Assembly: GCF_000160455.2 (NCBI RefSeq)
Contig: NZ_ACJX03000001.1
Coordinates: 1,994,001-2,058,000 of the forward strand
Origin: Acetomicrobium hydrogeniformans ATCC BAA-1850
GTDB taxonomy: Bacteria > Synergistota > Synergistia > Synergistales > Acetomicrobiaceae
Length of the DNA stretch: 64,000 bases
Direction of reading: 5' to 3'
Every line of letters starts with the position of its first letter. The stretch's first letter is position 1. A program made the translations under genes and the position numbers. Below are positions 34,810 to 43,557 of this stretch, piece by piece. Under the pieces are notes generated by a model, which saw nothing but the letters and a program-made list of their open reading frames with translations, ran no database searches and was not told the DNA's origin.

Positions 34810-35945
34810 TTTTTGACTCCTTGGGTCGTTTCTTTTTCAGCCTCAAGTTCTTTGGCGACATCCCTTAAGGCATCGATGATCTTTATGTGTTGAGGGCAAT
34901 GCTCCTCGCACTGACCACAGGCAATGCAGTCCGATGCCTTGCCATGTTCCCTGGCTAAGTTGTTGTAAAAAAATACTTGCACTGGCGTAGGCCCAAAGGT
35001 CTTGCGCTCATTGAATATGGCAAAGTACTCAGGTATTGCTATATGCTTGGGGCAGCCGTCGACGCAATATCTGCAGGCCGTGCAGGGTATCACGACCTTC
35101 TTCTTTATTATCTCTACGGACTCTTTTATGATCCTCATTTCTTCGTCGTTCAAGGGGACGAAGTTTTTCATGACGCTTACGTTATCGGCCATCTGCTCGA
35201 AGCTGCTCATGCCGCTTAGCACCATGAAGACGTTTTCAAGGGAAGCAGCAAACCGAATTGCCCAGGAGGCGATGCTCAGGTCGGGATTGTATTTTTTAAA
35301 CAGCTCAACCGCCTCGGGAGGGACGTTGGCAAGATATCCTCCCTTGACAGGTTCCATCACTATTACCGGCCTTTTGTGCTTGGTTGCCACTTCGTAACAT
35401 TTGCCCGACTGGATAAGCTGGCTATCCCAATCCAGATAGTTTATCTGAAGCTGCACGTATTCTATCTCGGGATGCTCCATTAGTATCTGGTCCAACAGAG
35501 CAGCCTTATCGTGAAAGGAGATGCCGATGTGCCTGATTTTGCCCTGTTCTTTGAGCTTTTTTACAAATTTAAATCCGCCCAGCTTTGAAGTCTCGGCGTA
35601 GCGTTTGACGTCCAAGCTGTGAAGGAGATAGTAATCAAAATACGTTACACCGCATCTTTCGAGCTGCTCCTCAAAAATGGCCTCGTAATCTTCATATTTA
35701 GTGGCAATCCAGGTGGGTAGTTTGTCGGTTAAAGTGAAGCTTTCTCTGGGATGCCTTTCGACCAATGCCTTTCTTATCGCAACTTCGCTTTTTCCCTGAT
35801 GGTAAGGATAAGCTGTATCGAAGTAGGTAAATCCCTCCTCGAGGAAATGGTCTACCATTTTGTTCAACTGTTCCTGATCTATGCTCTCAGGGTTCTCGGG
35901 ATCAATCAGGGGCAGTCTCATTAGTCCAAAGCCGAGTTTTTTCAT
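34806..35945 (-). CDS. Aldo/keto reductase with C-terminal 2x[4Fe-4S] ferredoxin domain
   Basis: The 379-residue protein has a TIM-barrel aldo/keto reductase domain (GFGLMRLP at the start, FDTAYPYHQGKSE, DYYLLHSLD). A C-terminal ferredoxin part carries CTACRYCVDGCP near 297 and CIACGQCEEHCPQ near 343. This architecture is common in anaerobes and may use ferredoxin as well as NAD(P)H to reduce aldehydes or ketones. CAGGAGGGA lies before the ATG. It is not in an operon with a known pathway. Confidence 0.9.
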   Translation of the reverse strand: MKKLGFGLMRLPLIDPENPESIDQEQLNKMVDHFLEEGFTYFDTAYPYHQGKSEVAIRKALVERHPRESFTLTDKLPTWIATKYEDYEAIFEEQLERCGVTYFDYYLLHSLDVKRYAETSKLGGFKFVKKLKEQGKIRHIGISFHDKAALLDQILMEHPEIEYVQLQINYLDWDSQLIQSGKCYEVATKHKRPVIVMEPVKGGYLANVPPEAVELFKKYNPDLSIASWAIRFAASLENVFMVLSGMSSFEQMADNVSVMKNFVPLNDEEMRIIKESVEIIKKKVVIPCTACRYCVDGCPKHIAIPEYFAIFNERKTFGPTPVQVFFYNNLAREHGKASDCIACGQCEEHCPQHIKIIDALRDVAKELEAEKETTQGVKK

Positions 35946-36152
35946 AAAGCTTTCCCTCCTGCTTTCGTAATTTTTGATACATGATATAGCATACTACCTA
36001 GAGTATGCCACAAGTCAAGTTTTTTTGATGTCAACACCTGAACGAAATGGATCACGTAAGACATATTAAGTATATTTTGATATCATACTTAAATCGGTGT
36101 AATGTCCTTTTGTCAATAATAGCTTCGTCGAGAGGTTCAGGGGGAAGGCAAA

Positions 36153-37139
36153 GTGTATCCTGATGAGGTCGCAAACGTCGTTAAATTGATCCAAAACTGC
36201 AAATATGATAAAGCTTTGCCCGAAGCTGAAAAGGCCCTGTCTAGGGCAACAAAAGAGCTTGGTGGCAACCACCCCGATTTGGTCGTGTATTTGGATCTTT
36301 TAGCAGAAATTTATGAAGCGGAAGGTCAATACAGCAGAGTAAAAAAGATTCGCAGGAAAGCGCTCAAGATTTGGATGAACGCCTTTCTCCCAAAGGATAG
36401 CTATAAGTACTTTTTTGCCGATCTTTTACCGTTTCTTTTTGAAAGAAAGCCTTTGCAGCCGCGCTTTTTTTCAAACGAGGTCATGCCCTTAGACTCTGAC
36501 CTTTTAATTCACAGCGGAAGCAAGAGGGACACCTTCGTTCATCCCAAAGATCCCCGCCTTTGCATCAAAATAGATAGGCTCTGGAAAGAAGGCTATCGCC
36601 TTTCACCAAGAAAGCGCTTGGAGAGGATTTTAATGCCATGGCTCATTGATTTTTGGTCAAACCGCGAAGAGGCAAGGGTGTACCGTTCTACGGCACTCAG
36701 AGTGGGAAAAGCTTTTTACGAGCATGCACCGAGATGCTTTGGCATAGCGATGACGAACCTGGGGCCGGGGCTGGTAGTCGAGCGCATTTGCAACGAAGAC
36801 GGTTCGTTTTCTAAACCAATTGACGTTTTCGTCAAAGAAAACCCTGACAAGGCAGGACGTGCCCTTGAACTTTTAAGGGAACTTTACGATTTCCTGGTAA
36901 GCCACAAACTGGTGATCTACGACTGGGCCAACCCGGCAAACTTTTTGGTGCGCCAAAGCAAGTCCAAGGGAGACAAGATCGTCGTCGTGGACTGGAAGAC
37001 GGAGGGCACGGCCGATAAGGATATACCGCTGCGCGATATCTTTCCCGCCTTGGCTTTAAAGAAGATGACCTACGAATACAATTGTTTATATGAGAAGATA
37101 TCGCGCCTATGCGACTTTAAGGATAATCAATCGGCTTGA
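36153..37139 (+). CDS. TPR-like N-terminus fused to a YrbL-family kinase-like domain
   Basis: The 328-residue protein starts at GTG 36153 after GGGGGAAGG. About residues 1-75 resemble a tetratricopeptide helix set (ALPEAEKALSRATKELGGNHPDLVVYLDLLAEIYEAEG). Residues about 105-315 match the YrbL (PhoP regulatory network) family, with GSKRDTFVHPKDPRLCIKID, the catalytic-loop-like VIYDWANPANFLV and VVVDWKTEG, which recall the HRD/DFG positions of small-molecule kinases. The TPR fusion is unusual. Its final 107 bp recur almost exactly at 43.65 kb in a relic. Substrate unknown. Confidence 0.8.
   Translation: MYPDEVANVVKLIQNCKYDKALPEAEKALSRATKELGGNHPDLVVYLDLLAEIYEAEGQYSRVKKIRRKALKIWMNAFLPKDSYKYFFADLLPFLFERKPLQPRFFSNEVMPLDSDLLIHSGSKRDTFVHPKDPRLCIKIDRLWKEGYRLSPRKRLERILMPWLIDFWSNREEARVYRSTALRVGKAFYEHAPRCFGIAMTNLGPGLVVERICNEDGSFSKPIDVFVKENPDKAGRALELLRELYDFLVSHKLVIYDWANPANFLVRQSKSKGDKIVVVDWKTEGTADKDIPLRDIFPALALKKMTYEYNCLYEKISRLCDFKDNQSA
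37030..37136 (+). repeat. 107-bp direct repeat, copy A (inside the YrbL-like gene 3' end)
   Basis: The segment matches 43650-43756 with three mismatches (at 37047, 37062 and 37082). It begins at the arm GCGCGATATC, which has its inverted complement GATATCGCGC at 37097-37106 inside the repeat. It ends at the last sense codon of the gene. Confidence 0.92.
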
Positions 37140-37140
37140 A

Positions 37141-37364
37141 TTACCGCCTTGGCCTTTTCCCTGCCCAAGGCGGTAAGCTCGATATATCCGTATGGCTCCT
37201 GCTCAACGTATCTGTCTTCTTATAACATGAAAACTATCCCTACAACGGTTGAAGCCCTCACCCCCATGAATTGAGAAATATCTTTTACGTGTACTGCCCT
37301 GTTTCTTTCGCTGAGATTATATGGCCTTAATGTAATCTTCTTTTCTGGGCGTTAATCCAGACAT
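37141..37364 (-). pseudogene. Relic of a DtxR/MntR-type regulator
   Basis: Minus-strand reading gives MSGLTPRKEDYIKAI, then a two-base loss, YNLSERNRAVHVKDISQFMGVRASTVVGIVFML, a TAA stop, EDRYVEQEPYGYIELTALGREKAKAVIQ. This is closely related to the intact regulator at 31142-31627. It lacks the metal-binding C-terminal half and has a frameshift and an internal stop, so it is dead. It abuts repeat copy A. Confidence 0.85.
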
Positions 37365-37455
37365 TATGCATCCTTTAGTCAAATCGGGGGTTCATTGAAA
37401 AGTGCGCAATGAAAGCCCAGAAAGAGTTCATCTTGTCCAGATTAATCGTTATTTT

Positions 37456-38625
37456 TTATTCTCCACTGATATCAGCTTTAAGCAATGCTATTCTTCTTTG
37501 TTCTTGTAAGCTCTGCCAGGCGTGAAGCGCCAAGGCAACGCCTATTACTCCGTATGTCACAAAAACCCTGAAGTACTCCCCTATCATTGCGTCTCCGACA
37601 AGGTTTTTTCCTGCAAGGGGAGACACTATAAAAAGGGTATGAAACAAAAGCGTTCCAAGCAAAGCTTGACCAACTGTGGCCTTTTTAACAGATGCACCTC
37701 CAATCAATATGGCTGCAACGGCAAAAGTGCCGACCTGGACGTGACTTCCATAAGTATTGATGTTGCCCAAGTTCTGGAGAAAAATAACCTGTCCAAGGCC
37801 GGCTAATATCGTTGAAAGGATAACAGCGATAATCCTGACTCTATCCACGTTGATGCCCGATGCCTCTGCAACATACATGTCCTGCCCCACTATTCTAAAC
37901 TCCTGGCCAAGCTTAGTTTTTACAATGTAATGCGTAAAGAGGCACAAGGCCAAAATCGCCAGAAAAGTTGCAACGGGTATTGACACCGGGAAAACGTGAC
38001 CCGGGATCTTCACTTGTATTTTTAAAAGGTTATCCAGGGCGTATTGCATGGATTTAATATCCAAAGTATTCCTCAGTCCTATACTGCCAGGAATGAGCAT
38101 CGATGGAACTTTTATGGGTATGATGTTTCCCATGAAGTAAAGACATATTAACTGGTAGATGCCGTTTGCAAAAAATCCTAATATGATTCCCGTGATCATT
38201 TCCTTTCCCTTTGCATGGTTAAAAAGAATCCCCGTTAACCAGCCAAACAAAATGGCTAAGGGTATCGATAAAAGTGCAGTCGTCGTAAAGCCAGTCAGCC
38301 CTGCCATTTGCCAATTTACCGTGGCGACATAGGCAAATTGCCCGGCCATGGCCCCTAATACGATGCCGAAGTTTAGTCCCATGCCGGCCAAAACAGGAAT
38401 TATGAGGGAGATCACTAAAAAACTGTTTCGGGCCATCCGAGTGATGATCTCATTGAGTAAAAAAGGCAGCGGTAATCCGCTGTAGTACCCACCAATGACG
38501 CACAGCACAAAGAAAAAAACGGGCACGATATTTTTGCGCAAAAACCACTTCAGCTCGAATTGTTTTTTTTGCGATTCATGCATGTTGTTTGAAGTCGAAG
38601 AGAGAACTTTTTCATCTTTAGCCAT
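37456..38625 (-). CDS. BMP-type ABC transporter permease 2
   Basis: The 389-residue integral membrane protein has about nine to ten helices and a hydrophilic N-terminus of 25 residues. It contains GMGLNFGIVLGAMAGQFAYV, RIVGQDMYVAEASGINVDRVR and AAILIGGASVKKATVGQALLGTLLF, typical of branched-chain/ribose-type permeases of nucleoside and simple-sugar importers. Its start overlaps the preceding permease stop (TAATG). With permease 1 it forms the membrane channel of the DUF3798-linked importer. Confidence 0.88.
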   Translation of the reverse strand: MAKDEKVLSSTSNNMHESQKKQFELKWFLRKNIVPVFFFVLCVIGGYYSGLPLPFLLNEIITRMARNSFLVISLIIPVLAGMGLNFGIVLGAMAGQFAYVATVNWQMAGLTGFTTTALLSIPLAILFGWLTGILFNHAKGKEMITGIILGFFANGIYQLICLYFMGNIIPIKVPSMLIPGSIGLRNTLDIKSMQYALDNLLKIQVKIPGHVFPVSIPVATFLAILALCLFTHYIVKTKLGQEFRIVGQDMYVAEASGINVDRVRIIAVILSTILAGLGQVIFLQNLGNINTYGSHVQVGTFAVAAILIGGASVKKATVGQALLGTLLFHTLFIVSPLAGKNLVGDAMIGEYFRVFVTYGVIGVALALHAWQSLQEQRRIALLKADISGE

Positions 38626-39701
38626 TAGGCGCCACCTCCAATTTCCCGGCGTGTCAATGCATAAAGAATGATGCCGTTGCTTATTATTATCCTTGCGACC
38701 TCAGCAAGATTCTCAGATATGATCAGGTTAGCAACGGGCATAGAAACAACCAGGATCGACTGGAAAAGAAAACAACCTACCGTGGCATGCCAGATGGTCG
38801 CTCGGTTCAAGGTTGCTCCTCCTATTAGTATGGATGCCACAGCAAAAAAGGCCATGAAAAGAGGGGCCATGTAAAGTTGCAAAAAACCAAATGTCTGGGC
38901 ATATACGATGATGCCCACTGCTGCCAAGGCTTGAGAAACTACGGAACCTATAGTACGATAGCGATCTATGGAAAGACCGCAGGATTCTGCAAAACGAGGA
39001 CTTTCTCCCACCGTCGAAAGAGCCACTCCGGTTTTAGAATGCATAAAAAGCCACACTATTAAACAAAAAGCTCCGTAAAAAAGTAGCAATCCCGTTGGTA
39101 TTGTGACACCAAAGACATCAAAGGCAAGAAAGTTATTTAAAATCTTGTCGAAGCGGCCTTCCAAGGCTATAGTTACACGTAGGCCACTTCCCCCGTAGGG
39201 CCAAATCATTTCAGGGCTTTTAAAGGGCGCCAAGAACCAAAAAATGCACATCAATGAAACGATTGAAAAACCAAAATATGTTCCCACCGTCATTTCCTGC
39301 CCCTTGACCTTATTGAGCAGTAAACCATACAAATAACCTGCTATGGCACCTAACGCTCCACCCAGACCAACCGCAAAGAAAAAGGCTTGAAAACCCCTTA
39401 AATCAAGTTCTATGCTGAGCACGGCCGCAATTAGTCCACAGGAAATTCCCAGTGGAAGGCCAAAATTAGGCCCTGTCCCTGATCTTATCGTTGGAATCAT
39501 GGCCAAAACCAGGATGACGTTCATTCCGAAACGACTCAGCATGCTCGAAAGTATCTGATCCATGGGAAGATCTAAGATCAGTGCAGCAATTAAGAGGATG
39601 ATCAAAAAAAGGAGTATTATGGATCTGGCTACTCCAAAACTTGCGACGCCTTCTTTTATCCTTGGCCATAAGCTATGTTCGTTGAAATCACCCGAAGTCA
39701 T
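38625..39701 (-). CDS. BMP-type ABC transporter permease 1
   Basis: The 358-residue permease is paralogous to the next gene, with PTIRSGTGPNFGLPLGISCG, STVGESPRFAESCGLSIDRYR and ASILIGGATLNRATIWHATVG. The ATG at 39701 overlaps the ATPase stop as TGATG, with AAGGAGGGGG upstream. Together with permease 2 it makes a heteromeric channel driven by the duplicated ATPase. Confidence 0.88.
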   Translation of the reverse strand: MTSGDFNEHSLWPRIKEGVASFGVARSIILLFLIILLIAALILDLPMDQILSSMLSRFGMNVILVLAMIPTIRSGTGPNFGLPLGISCGLIAAVLSIELDLRGFQAFFFAVGLGGALGAIAGYLYGLLLNKVKGQEMTVGTYFGFSIVSLMCIFWFLAPFKSPEMIWPYGGSGLRVTIALEGRFDKILNNFLAFDVFGVTIPTGLLLFYGAFCLIVWLFMHSKTGVALSTVGESPRFAESCGLSIDRYRTIGSVVSQALAAVGIIVYAQTFGFLQLYMAPLFMAFFAVASILIGGATLNRATIWHATVGCFLFQSILVVSMPVANLIISENLAEVARIIISNGIILYALTRREIGGGA

Positions 39702-41296
39702 CAAAATACCCCCTCCTTAACAGCCGAAAGTTCCCCTGCCATCATTAAGCCAAATTCTTTGTCGCTCGCGTCAACGGGAAGGATGCCCTGCAAGCGACCT
39801 CTGTAAATGATGGCAATCCGGTCACAAATGGAACGAAGTTCGGCAAGTTCGGAAGATGTCATGATAATTGTGACTCCCAGCTCTTGGTTCAGCTGCAAAA
39901 GCAGATCGAGTACGATCTTTTTAGCGCCCACATCAATCCCACGTGTCGGTTCAGAGACAAAAAGGATCGACGGTTCCAAGGTGAGTGCTTTGGCTATGCA
40001 GACCTTTTGTTGATTGCCTCCACTCAGACGCCTTACTATTTGATTTGGACCGGTGCAGCGTATATCCAGATCTTTAATCATTTTAAGTGCGTGTTTTCGG
40101 ATTGACTCTCTGTCTATCATGTTAAGTAGATATTTTTTAAGAAACTTGCCTCGGCTCAACAAGGCCTGGACAGCGATGTTAAGCTCTATCGTTTCGTCTA
40201 AAAGAAGTCCCATTCCTCGCCTATCTTCTGAGACAAAGGCCATGCCGCTGCTTAGCGCCGAAAGCGGAGAGTTAAGCTCAACTTCGCCATGGTTTGCGAC
40301 GTGAACATAACCTCTGGCAGGGTATAATCCCATGATGCCATTGGCGATTCCTATTTTCCCATGACCGGCTAAGCCGCCGATCCCCAATATCTCTCCCTCA
40401 CGAACATTTAAAGACAAGCCCGAAACTCTTTCTCCCGGCATATCGACGTGAAGGTCTTTAATCGTGAGTATCGGTTTCGCGTCTTCTTCAAAACCCCTGC
40501 GAGCTCGAGCTGATATATCGACTTTACGTCCAACCATGAGTTCTGCGAGGACATCAATGGTGGCTTCCGACGATGGAAGCTTACCGACCACTTCACCATC
40601 CCTGAGAACAGTGATATTATCGGCCACTCGCAAGACCTCATTTAACCTATGAGTTATAAAAAGGATAGAAATGCCTTCTCTGGAGAGCTTTTTCATTACC
40701 TCTATCAGCGTTTCGGCGTCTTTTTCCGTCAGTACGGCTGTAGGCTCATCCAGGATCAGCAGTCTTAGAGACTCTTTATCCAGCTCTCGGGCAATTTCAA
40801 TAAACTGCATAAATCCAACGGGCAATCCAAGGACGGGCAACATTTCATCTATATTTAACTCAACCCGATCCAATGCTTTCCTTGCATCCTTTTTCATTCT
40901 TTCAAAATCAAGGATTCCAAGTTTTTTTCCAAGCAACTTGCTAAATAAGTTATCTTTAACGATTTCACGGTTTATCTTTATGTTTTCCGTTATGGTCAGC
41001 CCGGGTAACAACATGAATTCTTGATGCACCATGCCGATCCCTAATTCCAGGGCATCATAGGGCGAGTTTACTTCTACCGGCTCTCCATCCATAAAAATCC
41101 TGCCTTCAAAACCTCCCGTATTTCTTATGACTGGCATCCCAAACAAGATATTCATTAACGTTGATTTTCCGGCTCCATTCTCACCAACTAGGCCGTGAAT
41201 CTCGCCGGGGGCAACAGAAAGATTCACTGAGCGCAAAACCTTGTTGCCGAAATATTCCTTGCTTATATCTCGCAATTCCAGACGGGGAGCTTCCAT
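39701..41296 (-). CDS. ABC transporter ATPase with two nucleotide-binding domains (RbsA/NupO type)
   Basis: The 531-residue protein has two ABC modules. The first has Walker A GENGAGKST near 38 and Walker B LLILDEPTAVL near 173. The second has a degenerate Walker A (GGLAGHGKIGI) near 295, signature LSGGNQQKV near 425 and Walker B ILFVSEPTRG near 440. Such tandem ATPases energise ribose, nucleoside or BMP-type imports. GGAGGGAGG lies upstream of the ATG. Substrate identity depends on the DUF3798 binding protein. Confidence 0.93.
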   Translation of the reverse strand: MEAPRLELRDISKEYFGNKVLRSVNLSVAPGEIHGLVGENGAGKSTLMNILFGMPVIRNTGGFEGRIFMDGEPVEVNSPYDALELGIGMVHQEFMLLPGLTITENIKINREIVKDNLFSKLLGKKLGILDFERMKKDARKALDRVELNIDEMLPVLGLPVGFMQFIEIARELDKESLRLLILDEPTAVLTEKDAETLIEVMKKLSREGISILFITHRLNEVLRVADNITVLRDGEVVGKLPSSEATIDVLAELMVGRKVDISARARRGFEEDAKPILTIKDLHVDMPGERVSGLSLNVREGEILGIGGLAGHGKIGIANGIMGLYPARGYVHVANHGEVELNSPLSALSSGMAFVSEDRRGMGLLLDETIELNIAVQALLSRGKFLKKYLLNMIDRESIRKHALKMIKDLDIRCTGPNQIVRRLSGGNQQKVCIAKALTLEPSILFVSEPTRGIDVGAKKIVLDLLLQLNQELGVTIIMTSSELAELRSICDRIAIIYRGRLQGILPVDASDKEFGLMMAGELSAVKEGVF

Positions 41297-41337
41297 TAAG
41301 AAATTCCTCCCTCCTTCAGATAAAGTAAGCTACAACG

Positions 41338-41371
41338 TAGCGGGGTCGCTCATTGGCGAGCAACCCCGCTA
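41338..41371 (-). terminator. Intra-operon hairpin between the binding protein and ATPase genes
   Basis: A 9-bp outer stem (TAGCGGGGT with complement), continued by an inner GCTC/GAGC stem, lies in the 109-bp gap. No T-run follows. Such hairpins commonly stabilise the upstream binding-protein message, giving it higher copy number than the rest. Confidence 0.55.
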
Positions 41372-41405
41372 GAGCTTTTAATGTCTTTGTTCAAACGTAT
41401 GCTCT

Positions 41406-42533
41406 CTATTTATTTGCGCCAAAGATTATTGACTCCCCAACGATGAGCAAGAAGTTATCTGCTTTTACTCCAGCTTCGACGTTTTCGTACGATCTTACCC
41501 TGGACTCTTCTCCAAAGTACTTATAAAGCAGCTTTTCCATATGAGCTCTATCGTACCCCGATACTTTGCCATCGGCGACATCAAAGGCATACTCAGTTGA
41601 AGCATAGGTAAATGCCATGTTGGCGGGAACTTTCCAAGTCGCAAATCTTCCGGCCCTGCCTGCTTCGACAACCTTTTCTTCAATGGCTTTTAAGATGAAT
41701 TCCACATCTCCAGCTTTATCTGGGGGTATCTCTATCCCGAGTGCTCCAGGGTATCCGTGATAAGGGCTGGGACAGCACTGCTCAGGGAAGATGGCTCCTG
41801 TCGTCATGACAGCCTTTATTAACGGTTCTTGCATTCCACAGTTCGTACTGAAAAAGGCAGTATCCACGCCATATTTCTCCACCTGACGGGGAATGTCTTC
41901 CAGGATGAATTGCTGTGTTCCAGCTATTCCGGCATCTCCGGTTGGATCGGGTGCGTTGATGAAAACAAACTCAATCCCTCGCTTTTCGCATTCAGCCTTC
42001 ATGATGTCCCTGCGCTCAGCAAGAAGGGGATAAGACATGTGTCGGGGGAAGGAAATATGACAGAAGGTCTTGGCGCCCATTTTTTCAGCTAGCTCAACGA
42101 TCGTGACACCACGCATGGGATTATCTGTCTCAAGGCAAATATCTGCTTTTTGGATGACTAACAAAGGATCTTCATGGGGAACTATATTGATGAAAAACAT
42201 ATCGGGACGAAATTCTTTAACCTTATCGATGGCCGCTGCCGAACCGGGAACACCTTGCACCAACACTATGGCCTTTACGTCCGGGTCGGAAGCCATGCTC
42301 ATGATTTGTTGAATAGTGGTTTCTTGCTCGTCCATGAATTTATCAGGGTAGGTTACGTGAATTACCCTGTCTTTGCCATATTTTTCGATCATCTCAAGTG
42401 CGGCTCTATACTCTTCTTCCCCTTGAGATGTGGTGCCTGTCATGATCCCCACCTTGGTGGGACCGGCAAAAGCCACGCTTGCAAAAGCTATGGCAACAAT
42501 AGCAACCACCATTACGTGAAATAACCTTCTCAT
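41406..42533 (-). CDS. DUF3798-family extracellular solute-binding protein
   Basis: The 375-residue protein has a signal peptide (MRRLFHVMVVAIVAIAFASVAFA), cleaved before GPTKVGIMTGT. The mature protein has the periplasmic-binding-protein type I pattern (VGIMTGTTSQGEEEYR, KAIVLVQGVPGSAAAIDKV, TAFFSTNCGMQEPLIKAV) and belongs to the DUF3798 family as I recall it. The operon partner proteins are BMP/nucleoside-type importer subunits. Two Cys pairs (CGM, CCPSPYHG) may line the site. The ligand is not known. The leader contains a palindrome, and two 72-bp repeats lie further upstream. Confidence 0.85.
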   Translation of the reverse strand: MRRLFHVMVVAIVAIAFASVAFAGPTKVGIMTGTTSQGEEEYRAALEMIEKYGKDRVIHVTYPDKFMDEQETTIQQIMSMASDPDVKAIVLVQGVPGSAAAIDKVKEFRPDMFFINIVPHEDPLLVIQKADICLETDNPMRGVTIVELAEKMGAKTFCHISFPRHMSYPLLAERRDIMKAECEKRGIEFVFINAPDPTGDAGIAGTQQFILEDIPRQVEKYGVDTAFFSTNCGMQEPLIKAVMTTGAIFPEQCCPSPYHGYPGALGIEIPPDKAGDVEFILKAIEEKVVEAGRAGRFATWKVPANMAFTYASTEYAFDVADGKVSGYDRAHMEKLLYKYFGEESRVRSYENVEAGVKADNFLLIVGESIIFGANK

Positions 42534-42549
42534 TTAACCACTCCTCCTT

Positions 42550-42565
42550 ATCGCGATATCGCGAT
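42550..42565. promoter_or_regulatory. 16-bp perfect palindrome in the DUF3798 leader
   Basis: ATCGCGATATCGCGAT lies 17-32 bp before the ATG, next to the ribosome site AAGGAGGAG. It could be an operator or form a hairpin near the ribosome site. Its core CGCGATATC is shared with the ends of the 107-bp repeats. Confidence 0.5.
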
Positions 42566-42694
42566 CGTGACGTAACGACGCCTTTTATAAACGCAAATCC
42601 CCCTCACAAACAACTAGCCACCCTAATTACAGCTGCTTTTTGACTTCTTCCCAGGGATAATCTTTGCTCTATTCCCCCCTTTCTTTAAGTAGAG

Positions 42695-42822
42695 GACATT
42701 GAGGTTCATTTCATTTATGTCATAAACATTATTTATATTGCAGGCATTTGCAGATGATATGTAGCAGACATTGAGGTTCATTTCATTTATGTCATAAACA
42801 TTATATTGCAGGCATTCGCAGA
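42695..42822. repeat. Two tandem 72-bp-period repeats upstream of the DUF3798 operon
   Basis: Unit 1 is 42695-42766 and unit 2 starts at 42767 with a few small gaps, ending near 42822. Each contains the 13-bp palindrome TTTATGTCATAAA (42714-42726 and 42786-42798). A partial third copy of the tail may lie at 42852-42870. The remainder of the 42534-42952 gap shows no gene. The 68-codon open frame over these repeats merely mirrors the repetition. Confidence 0.85.
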
Positions 42823-42952
42823 GGGTCAAGTTTGGAGTCTAGATAAAATTGGCGATTCGCAGATTGCAGATCCTCGTGGGTTTGTACACCCTTCGATACG
42901 TGTAAATATCTTTATGGTTGTATGATATAACTTGCAGATATGCTTTAAGTAA

Positions 42953-43458
42953 GTGAGTGAATTTTACGAATGGAAGCTTGCAGCTCCAATGATGATTGGC
43001 AGGTTGCTGCAGGATCTTTTCTCGATGGTGGACTTATATTTTGTCGGTGAATTAGGACATGTTGAAGTAGCCGCGCTTGCTATTGCCGGTACAGTTGTAG
43101 CGGTACTCGCGATGTTGGTTCAGGGCATTGCCGTAGGAACGATGGCTTTCATCGCACACTTTACCGGAGAAGGAAATCACGAGATGTCGGATATTGTTTT
43201 AGGGCAAACGCTTATTTTGGGTATTATCGGATCGGGCGTAATGTTATTAGTTGCGCTTTTTCTGGTGGATCCCATTTTAAAGCTTTTTGGAGCCACAGGT
43301 GATGTTTTTGTATATGCAGGAGAATACCTTAAGATAAACTTCGCATTTGCCATTTCCGTTTTCATTTTGGAATCATACTTTTCTTTAGCACCGGACGCTG
43401 GAGGAAGGTATATGTAAAGCATAAAAAGAAGTTGGCTCGCGAGGCTGGGTCCTTCTAA
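42953..43458 (+). pseudogene. Relic of a MATE transporter with internal deletion
   Basis: The first 145 codons from GTG 42953 read as the N-terminal third of a MATE protein (WKLAAPMMIGRLLQDLFSMVDLYFVGELG; FLVDPILKLFGATGDV). The match ends near 43390. In another frame, 43390-43458 encodes GRWRKVYVKHKKKLAREAGSF and a stop, which looks like the charged C-terminal tail of such transporters. The centre is lost and the frame shifted. Related to the intact gene at 32078-33436. Confidence 0.75.
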
Positions 43459-43557
43459 GCATCCGCGGAGTGTTCTTCATCCGGCTGTTAGCCTAAAGGA
43501 AGTTTACACAAAAGCAGGAACTTGGGCAAAGGATTTTTATTTAAGGAGGCGCCCCCT

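Noticed and set aside
42623-42829. 68-codon minus-strand frame with a repeated NVYDINEMNLNV segment
   Set aside because: The frame just mirrors the tandem DNA repeat, has no ribosome site and no family match.
42695-42870. CRISPR-like array
   Set aside because: Only two full units of 72 bp follow directly without unique spacers, and no cas gene is near.
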